Below are positions 34,567 to 43,063 of a DNA stretch of 64,000 nt, in pieces. The notes beneath the pieces are model-generated. The model saw nothing but the letters and a program-made list of their open reading frames with translations, ran no database searches and was not told where the DNA came from. Position 1 is the first letter of the stretch. Every line of letters begins with the position of its first letter. This stretch comes from Arthrobacter sp. fls2-241-R2A-200. GTDB taxonomy: Bacteria > Actinomycetota > Actinomycetes > Actinomycetales > Micrococcaceae. The DNA lies in contig NZ_JARVRJ010000003.1 in assembly GCF_030209745.1 (NCBI RefSeq), positions 163,550 to 227,549 of the forward strand. The letters run 5' to 3'. A program made the translations under genes and the position numbers.

Positions 34567-37203
34567 CTATTCGACGTCGGCCCGGGCGAGGTAGTGGTCC
34601 AGGAGTTGCGCGCAGCGGATGAAGCCCAGATGCGAGTACGCCTGCGGGTGGTTCCCCAAGTGGGTTTCCGTGGAAGGATCGTATTCTTCAGGCAGCAAAC
34701 CGGTGGGTCCGAACAACGCCACCAACTGGTTGAATAACTCCAAGGCATCGTCCAAACGGCCAACAGCGAGGTAGGCCTCGATCAGCCACGTGGTGCAGAC
34801 GTGGAACCCGCCCTCCAAACCCGGCAGGCCGTCGTCGTACCTGTAACGGAAAACCGTAGGCCCCACGCGTAAATCCCGCTCAACAGCGGTCACGGTGTCC
34901 AGGAAACGTTGGTCCTGGACATCCAGGAGCCCGGACAACCCGATGTGCAGGACGGCGGCGTCGAGGTCGGGACTGTCGTACGCAACGGTGTACGACGCAG
35001 CAGAGTTGTCCCAGCCCTCGTGGAGGACTTGTTCCCGGATAGTCACCGCCGTTGGCGCCCAGTCGGCGTGCGCCTCGCGGCCGTGCAGGGCTGCGGCGCG
35101 GACTGCCCTGTCCAAGGTCACCCAGCACATGACTTTGGTATAGACGTGGTGCCGCGGCGCGCGGCGCGCTTCCCAGATGCCGTGATCCGGTTCATGCCAG
35201 CGCGCAATGACTGCATGGGCCATCTGCTCCATGAGGAACCAGTGCTCGTCCGGCATGAACCCGCGGCGCTCGGCCAAATCATGGATCAGTTCGGCAATGG
35301 GCCCAAACACGTCCAATTGCACTTGGTGGTCCGCGGCGTTCCCGATCCGCACCGGCCGCGACCCTGCATAGCCGGGCAGGCTCTCCACAATCGCCTCCGT
35401 GGACAGCGGAGCGCCTGTCACTGAGTAGAGAGGGTGCAGCCACTCAGGCCCCGGCGCATTCTCCAGGATGCGTCCCAACCAGCTCAAGAACCCATCGGCT
35501 TCACGCGTGGAGCCAAGGCTGACCAAGGCGTTGACCGTCATGGACCCATCACGCAGCCAGCAGTACCGGTAGTCCCAATTCCTCGTTCCGCCGATGCCTT
35601 CGGGCAGGGACGTTGTGGGGGCCGCCAGTACAGCGCCCGTGGGCTCGTGAACCAGCGACTTCAGCACCAGCGCCGAACGGCGCACCAGCGACGGTTTCAT
35701 GCTGGGAAGCTGGAGCGTCTTGACCCACTCCCGCGCAACCTGCCCGACGGCGGCACGCCGGTGGGGCTCTCCGTCGGGGTCCGCGGGGGGCGGCTCGGTG
35801 TCACCGCAGCGCAGGTTCAGGACCACAGGACCCCCGTAGAGAGGAACGTCGGCCATCGCAGTGGCATGCCTGCCGTCACTGGTGACACGGAAGGTAACTC
35901 CCGGCGCGGAAAGGATGATCGGGTCGGAGGTCCCCACCACATGGACCTCGCCGTCTCGGATTTCCATGCTGAAGGGCGCGTTGGCGTAGTCCGGCCGTGG
36001 CGCGAAGACCACCCGGGCCGTACCAGTCCCGGAGAGCACGCGGACCAAGCTGGTGATACCTTCCGGAGCAGGTTCCAGGTAGTCCGTCACCGTGACATCA
36101 GCCCAACGGGTCTCCACGATCATGGTGTTGTCCACGTATCGCTGGGCAAGCACGGGCGACGTCTTCACGGGTTCGATGCTGAAGTGCCCGGCCGGATCTC
36201 CACCAAGGATGTGGGCAAACAGTGAGCCCGAGTCAGGTAACGGGTGGCTCATCCAGCAGATTTTCGCATCCGGAGTGAGCAACGCCGTGGAGCTCCCGTT
36301 GCCGATCATGGAATGCCGTTCAAGGCCTACCGCGTCTTCGCCGAACAACCACGCCCGGCGCATCTCGAACAACAAGGCCAGCACCCGCGCAAAGGCCTCC
36401 GGGTCCGGGATGGTGTGTGCCGCCGTGGTATTCCCCGGTCCCACGTGAAGGCCGAGGTCGGGGCCCCGAAGGGTGGCGAGCGCCTTCTCGTCGCTTTCGG
36501 CATCACCGGCGTAAAGAGCCGCGCTCACGCCCAGGCTCGCTCGAAGCTGTTCCAGGGCGCGGCCCTTGGCCGGCTCCTCCACCGTCAGGTCCAGCACTGT
36601 GCCGTCCACGATGAAGAACAATCCGAATTCCATGGCGATCTGTTGGGCACGATAGATGACGCGTTCCCTGACCTCGGGTGTCGCAGGCCGGGTGTGAACG
36701 CCGACGCCCACAGGCTTGCGCATGATCCTGATGCCCTTTTCAAAGGCGACGGCCTCGGTGAGGGCCGTTACCACCTCCTGAAGCAGCGCGTCCGTGGCCA
36801 AGGACTGGTTGTAGGCGTAGCCCATGTCGAACTCGACGCCGTGCGATCCCACCAAATGAACTTCCGCGGGCAGCCTGGAGACCGCTGCCAGATCCCGCAA
36901 GGAGCGTCCGGAAATGACGGCCGTGTGGGTATTGGGCAACGCGGCCAAGGCCCGCAGTGCCACGGCTGCGCTGTCCAGTGGCAGGGTCTCGGTGGACACT
37001 CCTTCGGCTGAGCACAGGGTGCCGCCGTAATTACAGGCCACCAGCAGGCCTGGAACACGGGACAGGACCCTTAGCTCGGCGAGTAGCTCCGGGGTTATTC
37101 CCTGATCCGCATTCGACTGGACGAACGTCCGCAGCAATCCCAACGGTAGGGACTTCATGAGCAGTGCGGAGGCCGCGACTGTTTGGTTCAGCGGTGTGGG
37201 CAT
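34567..37203 (-). CDS. Fusion of degenerate trehalose-phosphatase domain and GH15 glucoamylase/trehalase domain
   Basis: This is an 878-residue two-domain protein; ATG 37203 has GGAAGGA upstream. Residues ~40-280 resemble OtsB-type HAD phosphatases: motif II AVISGRSLRDLAAV, motif III lysine in VEEPAKGRALEQL, and motif IV YAGDAESDEKAL. Motif I, however, is NYGGT (residues 58-62) instead of DxDGT, so the nucleophile and the acid/base aspartate are both gone and phosphatase activity is unlikely. Residues ~295-870 are a GH15 domain: HSMIGNGSSTALL, RNWDYRYCWLRDGSM (541-555), HGIWEARRAPRHHVYTKVMCW with acid E678, LEGGFHVCTTWLIEAYL, and LLPEEYDP with base E839/E840. Actinobacterial GH15 enzymes of this kind include trehalases, so trehalose hydrolysis is the best guess. 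Confidence 0.9.
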   Translation of the reverse strand: MPTPLNQTVAASALLMKSLPLGLLRTFVQSNADQGITPELLAELRVLSRVPGLLVACNYGGTLCSAEGVSTETLPLDSAAVALRALAALPNTHTAVISGRSLRDLAAVSRLPAEVHLVGSHGVEFDMGYAYNQSLATDALLQEVVTALTEAVAFEKGIRIMRKPVGVGVHTRPATPEVRERVIYRAQQIAMEFGLFFIVDGTVLDLTVEEPAKGRALEQLRASLGVSAALYAGDAESDEKALATLRGPDLGLHVGPGNTTAAHTIPDPEAFARVLALLFEMRRAWLFGEDAVGLERHSMIGNGSSTALLTPDAKICWMSHPLPDSGSLFAHILGGDPAGHFSIEPVKTSPVLAQRYVDNTMIVETRWADVTVTDYLEPAPEGITSLVRVLSGTGTARVVFAPRPDYANAPFSMEIRDGEVHVVGTSDPIILSAPGVTFRVTSDGRHATAMADVPLYGGPVVLNLRCGDTEPPPADPDGEPHRRAAVGQVAREWVKTLQLPSMKPSLVRRSALVLKSLVHEPTGAVLAAPTTSLPEGIGGTRNWDYRYCWLRDGSMTVNALVSLGSTREADGFLSWLGRILENAPGPEWLHPLYSVTGAPLSTEAIVESLPGYAGSRPVRIGNAADHQVQLDVFGPIAELIHDLAERRGFMPDEHWFLMEQMAHAVIARWHEPDHGIWEARRAPRHHVYTKVMCWVTLDRAVRAAALHGREAHADWAPTAVTIREQVLHEGWDNSAASYTVAYDSPDLDAAVLHIGLSGLLDVQDQRFLDTVTAVERDLRVGPTVFRYRYDDGLPGLEGGFHVCTTWLIEAYLAVGRLDDALELFNQLVALFGPTGLLPEEYDPSTETHLGNHPQAYSHLGFIRCAQLLDHYLARADVE

Positions 37204-37289
37204 GGCGAATCCTTCCGGTGCGGACTATCCCAGTGTCCGCCCGGCCGGTTTCGCTTGTATAGCTCCGCCGTTGCGAATGCGTTACCGAC

Positions 37290-38279
37290 TTACGCCGGGA
37301 CCAGCCCGGTAACCTCCGCGACGAGTTCCACGGAGCGGAGCCGCTCTTCGGTTCCTGTGCTTTGGTGGGCAACAATGAGCTCATCAGCGTCCGCGTGCTG
37401 GGCGAATTCGTCCAGGTACTCGCGCACCACCTCCGGCGTGCCCACGGCCGAGTACTTCATCATCTGGGCAATGTGCTGACCCTGCGGGGAGTCCAGGACC
37501 ATGTCAGCCTCGTCATCAGTGAAGTCCCGACCGCCGCCAAAGAACAAGGAGACACGGGCGCGCTTCACAGCAAGGTGTATGGCCTGGGCGTCCGCGTTGT
37601 TGTCCGCTGCAGTGACATTCACGCCAGCGATGACGTGCGGCTCTGACAACTGGGCGGATGGTTTGAAGTCGCGACGATAGATCGCCACGGCGTCCTGCAG
37701 TGCGGCAGGGGCAAAGTGTGAAGCGAACGCATACGGCAGTCCCAGCTGTGCGGCCAGCTGGGCTCCAAAGAGCGAAGACCCCAGGATATACAGCGGCACG
37801 TTGGTGCCTTTACCCGGCGTCGCCTCAACACCCTGGATGCGGGTGGGTCCGGTCAGGTAACCCTGCAACTCGAGAACGTCCTGCGGGAAGGTGTCGGCGG
37901 CCATGTGGTCCCGGCGCAAGGCACGCATAGTGTTCTGGTCACTGCCGGGAGCGCGTCCCAAACCGAGGTCGATCCGTCCCGGGTGAAGGGTCTCCAAGGT
38001 GCCGAACTGCTCTGCAATGGTCAGCGGCGAATGGTTGGGCAGCATAATGCCGCCTGCACCCAGGCGGATGCTCTTGGTGTGCGCGGCAACATGGGCGATC
38101 AGCACGCTCGTTGCCGATGAAGCGATAGCGGACATGTTGTGGTGCTCGGCGTACCACACACGGCGGTATCCCAGCTCCTCGGCTTTCTGCGCCATGGCAA
38201 CGCTGCCCGCAAGGCTTTCCCCTGCCGTCTGGCCCTTTCCGATGGTCGCCAGGTCGAGGATGGAAAGAGGAACAGTCAC
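37290..38279 (-). CDS. LLM-class (luciferase-like) flavin-dependent oxidoreductase, MsnO8/YhbW type
   Basis: This 329-residue luciferase-like enzyme starts at GTG 38279, with AAAGG 8 nt upstream. The longer frame to 38354 is not supported. Motifs: [102 protein letters not shown] and [23 protein letters not shown]. The group is defined by similarity to bacterial luciferase alpha chains; most members are of unknown substrate, using FMNH2 or F420. It stands alone on the minus strand next to an orphan binding-protein gene, at the edge of a cluster with three more LLM genes. Confidence 0.9.
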   Translation of the reverse strand: MTVPLSILDLATIGKGQTAGESLAGSVAMAQKAEELGYRRVWYAEHHNMSAIASSATSVLIAHVAAHTKSIRLGAGGIMLPNHSPLTIAEQFGTLETLHPGRIDLGLGRAPGSDQNTMRALRRDHMAADTFPQDVLELQGYLTGPTRIQGVEATPGKGTNVPLYILGSSLFGAQLAAQLGLPYAFASHFAPAALQDAVAIYRRDFKPSAQLSEPHVIAGVNVTAADNNADAQAIHLAVKRARVSLFFGGGRDFTDDEADMVLDSPQGQHIAQMMKYSAVGTPEVVREYLDEFAQHADADELIVAHQSTGTEERLRSVELVAEVTGLVPA

Positions 38280-38477
38280 GGGGAATGCCTTTCGGTACGT
38301 TTCGCGGCCCAGCGCTTTGCTTAGCGGGCACGTAATCGACAACGACGGCGGCACCCGCCTTATTTCTGTGAGTTGCGTCGCGCTTGGGTTACCTCTGTTT
38401 GCCGGGACGGTTTTATGACGTTGCCCGACGTCCGATTAACCGCCGTGACCCCCTGTATCCCAGCGTTTCAGAGTGCT

Positions 38478-38507
38478 TTGACCCTCCTTTAGGGTCTGCC
38501 GGATAGT
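38478..38507 (+). promoter_or_regulatory. Promoter of the orphan binding-protein gene
   Basis: TTGACC (38478-38483), 18 bp, GATAGT (38502-38507). The start would be near 38514, with a ~35-nt leader; TTAGGGG precedes the ATG at 38549. The pattern is the same as at xylA and at the amine operon. Confidence 0.65.
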
Positions 38508-38548
38508 TGCAGCCACAAGCACGCATCAGAGATAACTTAGGGGTTTAC

Positions 38549-39541
38549 ATGGCACGTTTCGCAGCCAGGACCGGCGTCACCGCAGCGCTGGCCGCCACTG
38601 CTCTTCTGGGCCTCGCGGCCTGCTCGGATCCAAGCGCGACGGCGGCAGCCGGGCCATCGGCACCGGCGTCGAACGCTTCAGCCAGCTCAACGGCGCGAGC
38701 CTTCAACCTGACACCGCAACAGGACCGGATCAAGGTCAGTGTTGATTCGTCGGCTGCGGCGCTGGTACCGGACGCCATCAAGGCAGACGGCAAACTGACG
38801 GTGGCCTCCACCGGCGGCACAGCGCCGCTGACGTTGTTCGCCACGGACAACAAGACCCTTATCGGCAACGAGATCGACCTCGCCTACGCGATTGGAGAGA
38901 CCCTCGGCCTGCAGGTGGAAGTAGTCCCCGCGGCGTGGGCCGACTGGCCGCTCGGCGTCGAATCCGGAAAGTACGAGGCAGTCCTGTCCAACGTCACTGT
39001 CACCGAAGCCCGCAAGGAAAAGTTCGACTTTGCTACCTACCGCAACGATCTTTTGGGCTTCTACGCCAAGTCCGACTCCGGTATTTCCAGCATCAAGGAA
39101 GCCAAGGACGTGGCGGGCAAGCGGATCATCGTGGGCTCCGGCACCAACCAGGAGGCCATCCTGATCCGTTGGGACCAGGAAAACAAGAAGAACGGCTTGA
39201 AGCCGGTTGACTTCCAGTATTACGACGACGACTCCGCCTCCCAGCTCGCCCTGCAGTCCGGGCGTGCGGACCTGACCTTTGGCCCCAACGCTTCCGCGGC
39301 CTACAAGGCAGCCAAGGACGGCAAGACCAAGCAGGTGGGCACCCTCAACGGCGGCTGGCCGCTGCAGGCTGACATCGCTTTCACCACCAAGAAGGGCAAC
39401 GGCTTGGCTGCCGCTGCGCAGGCTGCGATCAACCATCTGATCAAAGACGGCGACTACGGGAAGATACTTGACCGTTGGGGGCTTTCTTCCGAGGCCATTC
39501 CCGCCTCAGAACTGAACCCGGCAGGCCTGCCTAAGTCCTAG
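38549..39541 (+). CDS. Polar-amino-acid-type ABC transporter substrate-binding lipoprotein (orphan)
   Basis: This 330-residue lipoprotein has a signal peptide ending in the lipobox LGLAAC with Cys25 as the lipidated residue, then an Ala/Ser linker. The SBP_bac_3 fold follows (~residues 75-310: LTVASTGGTAPLTLFATDNKTLIGNEIDLAYAIGETLGLQVEV, VESGKYEAVLSNVTVTEARKEKFDFATY, IIVGSGTNQEAILI). It is clearly paralogous to the binding protein at 46111, sharing VGSGTNQE, the SGR-D-L-x-P pattern, GNGLA and KDG-YGK-L-RWGLS near the C-terminus. No permease or ATPase gene adjoins it, so it may deliver a related substrate to the transporter encoded at 47147-48984. Confidence 0.92.
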   Translation: MARFAARTGVTAALAATALLGLAACSDPSATAAAGPSAPASNASASSTARAFNLTPQQDRIKVSVDSSAAALVPDAIKADGKLTVASTGGTAPLTLFATDNKTLIGNEIDLAYAIGETLGLQVEVVPAAWADWPLGVESGKYEAVLSNVTVTEARKEKFDFATYRNDLLGFYAKSDSGISSIKEAKDVAGKRIIVGSGTNQEAILIRWDQENKKNGLKPVDFQYYDDDSASQLALQSGRADLTFGPNASAAYKAAKDGKTKQVGTLNGGWPLQADIAFTTKKGNGLAAAAQAAINHLIKDGDYGKILDRWGLSSEAIPASELNPAGLPKS

Positions 39542-39586
39542 GCCCGCACCTTGAGTGGCAGGCCCCTACCCGAAGTGGCAGGCCCC

Positions 39587-40516
39587 TCAAAAGTGGGATG
39601 GGTCGGTGTTGGCGCCGCAGAGAACTACCGCAACGGTCTCGCCGTCGTGCGGCTGATAGGTCCCTGACAGCAAGGCCGCGTAGGCAGCTGCGGCGCCATG
39701 TTCCACCACTATCCGGTATTCCTCCCACAGGGAACGCCTGGCGTCGATGATGTCCTGGTCGGTGACCAGGACGCTCTGGACTCCGGTGCGGCGTGCGACG
39801 CCAAAGCCGATCTCGCCAATGCGACGGGCACCCAGGGAATCCGCGGCGATTCCGGACACCGCCACATCCACGGGCCCACCCTTCGCCAGGGCCGTGTGCA
39901 GGGTCGGGACCGTCTCAGGTTCGACGCCGACAACGCGCGCTTTACCCTCTGCCGCCGCAGCGATGCCGCCCATCAGCCCGCCTCCGCCGACAGCGACGAG
40001 GATAGTGTCGACGCCGGGCAGTTCGTCCAGCAGCTCAAGGCCCACACCCCCGGCACCTGCAACAATTTCCGGCTGATCGTAGGCATGGCAGTAGACGGCG
40101 CCCTTGTCTTCGGAAAAGCGAATGGCCGCAGCGTAGGCTTCGGCATACTCGGCCCCACCTTGGACTACCCGGGCACCAATGGCGTACAGCTTGTGGACCT
40201 TGTTGGCCGGCGCGGATTCGGGGACGAAGACGGTGGCGGGGACTCCCAGCTTGGCAGCGGCATAGGCATTGGCCAGGCCGGCGTTGCCACCTGAGGCGAC
40301 AACAATGCCGATCGCGGGGTCCAGTTCGCCATCTTCCCGGGCCGACAGCAGGCGGTTGAACGCACCGCGGGCCTTGAAGGAGCCGGTGTGCTGCATGTAC
40401 TCGCACTTGAACCAAAGGTTGTAGGGCTCCCGGTTGCCGCTCTCGGCCAAGGGCGTGTGGCGGACCCAGCCTGCCGTCCGTGAGTAAGCCGCTTCCACTT
40501 CTTCGCGCGTGACCAT
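39587..40516 (-). CDS. PLP-dependent serine/threonine dehydratase-like enzyme
   Basis: This 309-residue fold-type II PLP enzyme starts at ATG 40516, with GAAAGGTG upstream. NLWFKCEYMQHTGSFKARGAFNRLL contains the Schiff-base lysine (SFKARG). IVVASGGNAGLANAYAAAKLGVPATVFVPE is the phosphate/carboxylate site (SGGNAG), and VAVGGGGLMGGIAAAAEG is the glycine-rich cofactor phosphate loop. The group includes threonine/serine dehydratases, serine racemase and beta-elimination enzymes. The substrate is uncertain; next to sulfur-type monooxygenases a role on a sulfur- or hydroxy-amino acid is conceivable. A 14-bp direct repeat (39554-39567 and 39574-39587) touches the stop codon. Confidence 0.88.
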   Translation of the reverse strand: MVTREEVEAAYSRTAGWVRHTPLAESGNREPYNLWFKCEYMQHTGSFKARGAFNRLLSAREDGELDPAIGIVVASGGNAGLANAYAAAKLGVPATVFVPESAPANKVHKLYAIGARVVQGGAEYAEAYAAAIRFSEDKGAVYCHAYDQPEIVAGAGGVGLELLDELPGVDTILVAVGGGGLMGGIAAAAEGKARVVGVEPETVPTLHTALAKGGPVDVAVSGIAADSLGARRIGEIGFGVARRTGVQSVLVTDQDIIDARRSLWEEYRIVVEHGAAAAYAALLSGTYQPHDGETVAVVLCGANTDPSHF

Positions 40517-40660
40517 CCGTGCACCTTTCGTCCGACTTTCATCCTAGGGTGCCTTGGAGCGGATGCGCACACGGTGTTTACTGGGAAGGAGGCCCTCTGT
40601 GGAGTGCACACATCGCCCGTCCACCGCTGAAGAAGCTGCTGAAGAAGAGGATCAGGAATC

Positions 40661-41542
40661 ATGGACATCACCTTGAATAACGGCGTCGTCATGCCAGCAC
40701 TCGGCTTGGGCGTGTTCCAGAGCGCCCCTGAGGAGACGACCGCGGCCGTTGAGTCAGCGCTTGCAACCGGCTACCGGCACATCGACACCGCCGCGGCCTA
40801 TGGTAACGAGCGCGAGGTGGGCGAAGGCATCCGCAACTCCGGCCTGGACAGATCGGAGATATTCATTGAGACCAAGGTCTGGGTGAGCGACTTCGGCTAC
40901 GACGAAACGCTCCATGCATGGGAAAAGGCCGTAGGGAAACTCGGAGTCGAGCAACTGGACCTTCTCATCCTGCACCAGCCCGCACCGGACCGGTTCCAAA
41001 AAACCATCGCCGCTTACAAAGCCTTGGAGCAACTGCTTGCCGACGGCCGCGTCCGTGCGATCGGTGTCAGCAACTTCATGCCACACCACCTGCAGGAACT
41101 TTTAGCGTCCACGGATATCGTTCCCGCGGTGAACCAGATCGAGCTGCACCCCTATTTCACCCAGCCGGACGTCCAGGCCGCCGACGCCGAACACGGCATC
41201 CTCACCCAGGCATGGTCGCCGATCGGCGGGATCACCTTCTACCCGGGCTGGGGCGAGCAACGCAAAAATGTCATGGAAGACCCCACGATTGCCGGGATTG
41301 CGCAGGCACACGGCAAGAGCCCTGCCCAGGTCATGATCCGGTGGCACCTTCAGCAGGGGCGCTCCGCGATTCCAAAGTCCACCAACCCTGCCCGTATCGC
41401 CCAGAACTTTGACGTCTTCGACTTTGAGCTTTCCAGCGAAGAAGTCGCAGCCATCGATTCGCTTGATACGGGCAACCGCAACGGGCCGGACCCCGACGTT
41501 GCCCGCGAAGAGCGCTTTGCCCTGGTCATCCCCGAAGCCTAG
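40661..41542 (+). CDS. Aldo/keto reductase
   Basis: This 293-residue NADPH-dependent reductase of the AKR superfamily (AKR5/2,5-diketo-gluconate reductase-like) shows all four catalytic residues: D in HIDTAAAYGNE, Y in the same motif, K in IFIETKVW and H in LDLLILHQP. The C-terminal cofactor motif is GRSAIPKSTNPARIAQNFDVFDFELSSEEVAAID. An aldehyde or ketone is the likely substrate. AGGAATC just before the ATG is a weak ribosome site. A 25-codon open frame with a better site (AAGGAGG) overlaps its start, and this may couple translation. It lies between the dehydratase and the LLM operon. Confidence 0.92.
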   Translation: MDITLNNGVVMPALGLGVFQSAPEETTAAVESALATGYRHIDTAAAYGNEREVGEGIRNSGLDRSEIFIETKVWVSDFGYDETLHAWEKAVGKLGVEQLDLLILHQPAPDRFQKTIAAYKALEQLLADGRVRAIGVSNFMPHHLQELLASTDIVPAVNQIELHPYFTQPDVQAADAEHGILTQAWSPIGGITFYPGWGEQRKNVMEDPTIAGIAQAHGKSPAQVMIRWHLQQGRSAIPKSTNPARIAQNFDVFDFELSSEEVAAIDSLDTGNRNGPDPDVAREERFALVIPEA

Positions 41543-41608
41543 ATCCCGCGGGGGAATGAAGAGTTTTCGCACGCAATGTTTCCGCGAACTGCTCTAGTCC
41601 CGAGGTGC

Positions 41609-41645
41609 GGCTACAGCGGCTGAGCCCAAGCGGCCAGTTGTAGCC
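41609..41645. terminator. Weak hairpin between the convergent AKR and LLM genes
   Basis: GGCTACA (41609-41615) pairs with TGTAGCC (41639-41645) around 23 nt that can fold further (GGCTGAGCC). There is no T-run. The 166 bp between the two stop codons hold nothing else I can interpret. Confidence 0.3.
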
Positions 41646-41708
41646 GGACCGTGCCGTGGGAGGAATCGCTGGTGAACAATCGGGCAAAGATCGTGAACCA
41701 ACGCGCCC

Positions 41709-43055
41709 TCACGTTGCCGGCACCGTTCCGCTGGACCGCACCGGCGTCTCCAAGCCCAGGTTTTCGCGCAGGGTGGCGCCCCGGTATTCCGTGGGGTACA
41801 CGCCGCGTTCCTGGAGTTCGGGGACCAGGTGGTTCACGATGTCGTCCAGGCCAGTGGGGATGAGCCACGGTGAAATGTTGAAGCCATCCACGGCCCCGAC
41901 GCGGGCATACTCGGCGAGGTGGTCGGCCACTGCGGTGTAGGAGCCTGTGAACGTGGCATCCACCCTGGCGGTGCGGGAGGTCACGAACTGCCGGATGGAC
42001 AGGCCCTTGTCCTTAGCCTCGGCGCGCCACTGATCTGCGAGCTGCCGGGCCTTGGCACCGTGGAAGCCACTGCCGCGGGTTTCGGAGGTCTCCTCAACTA
42101 CGGGGTCGATCTCGGGAAGTGGGCCATCGGGATCGTAAGAGGAAAGCTCGCGACCCCAGAACTGCTCCAGGTACGCGACGGCCTGCTGGGGACCGATCTG
42201 CAAACTGCGGACCCAGGCCTTCTTCTCCTGGGCTTCCTGGTCCGTGGCGGCGAGGATGAACTCGCTGGCGGGCATGATCTGCACCGCGTTGGCGCCGCGC
42301 CCTGCGGCTATGGAACGCGTGACGATGTCTCGGCGTAACTCCACGGCGTCATCGAGCTTTGGGTGCGCCGAGAAGATCACGTCAGCTTGGCGGGCAGCAA
42401 AATCGCGGCCTTCCGGGGAGTCGCCGGCTTGGAAAAGCACGGGGCGGTATTGGGCGCTGCGCGGTAGGCGGGGTGTGACGTCCACGGTGTAGTGCTGGCC
42501 CTCGTGACGGACGTGACGGGCTGGCCCAGAGGGCGTCTCCCATGAATCCCATATGCGCTTGACCGTTTCAACAAATGCCTCCGCGTGCTTGTAACGGTCA
42601 GCATGGTCCAGATACCCACCTCGGCGGAAGTTCGCTCCGGTCCACGCGTTGTCCGTGGTCACGATGTTCCAGGCGGCGCGGCCCGCTGAGATCAAATCCA
42701 GCGAGGACAGCCGGTGCGCCAGGTCTGCGGGATCGTTGTACGTGGTGTTTTGGGTGGCAACCAAGCCGATGTTTCGGGTGACGGCGGCGAGCGCAGCGAG
42801 CATGGTCTGCGCGTCCGGGCGTCCCACCACGTCCAGGGCATGCGGCCGTCCCAGATGTTCGCGCAGGCGCAGCCCTTCGCCGAGGAAGAAAGCTGCAAAC
42901 TTCCCGCGTTCGGCCGTCTGGACGATATGACGGAACGACTCGAAGTCGGTTTGCGAGCCCGACTCCGGAGCCTTCCAGATGGTGCCTGAGTTGACGCCCT
43001 GGAAGAAGATGCCGAGCTGGATCTGCCCCGTGGGCTGGAAAACGTCGCGTGACAT
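41709..43055 (-). CDS. LLM-class flavin monooxygenase, NtaA/SnaA/DszA family
   Basis: This 448-residue FMNH2-dependent monooxygenase belongs to the group of nitrilotriacetate (NtaA), pristinamycin (SnaA) and dibenzothiophene sulfone (DszA) oxygenases. It starts MSRDVFQPTGQIQLGIFFQGVNSGTIWKAPESGSQTDFESFRHIVQTAERGKFAAFFLGEGLRL. Further landmarks are ATQNTTYNDPADLAHRLSSLDLISAGRAAWNIVTT, GANFRRGGYLDHADRYKHAEAFVETVKRIWDSW and PVLFQAGDSPEGRDFAARQADVIFS, all family hallmarks. It is the last gene of the seven-gene operon. TAGGAACC precedes the ATG. It needs a separate flavin reductase, which is not obvious in the window. Substrate unknown; S- or N-dealkylation is plausible. Confidence 0.93.
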   Translation of the reverse strand: MSRDVFQPTGQIQLGIFFQGVNSGTIWKAPESGSQTDFESFRHIVQTAERGKFAAFFLGEGLRLREHLGRPHALDVVGRPDAQTMLAALAAVTRNIGLVATQNTTYNDPADLAHRLSSLDLISAGRAAWNIVTTDNAWTGANFRRGGYLDHADRYKHAEAFVETVKRIWDSWETPSGPARHVRHEGQHYTVDVTPRLPRSAQYRPVLFQAGDSPEGRDFAARQADVIFSAHPKLDDAVELRRDIVTRSIAAGRGANAVQIMPASEFILAATDQEAQEKKAWVRSLQIGPQQAVAYLEQFWGRELSSYDPDGPLPEIDPVVEETSETRGSGFHGAKARQLADQWRAEAKDKGLSIRQFVTSRTARVDATFTGSYTAVADHLAEYARVGAVDGFNISPWLIPTGLDDIVNHLVPELQERGVYPTEYRGATLRENLGLETPVRSSGTVPAT

Positions 43056-43063
43056 GGTGGTTC

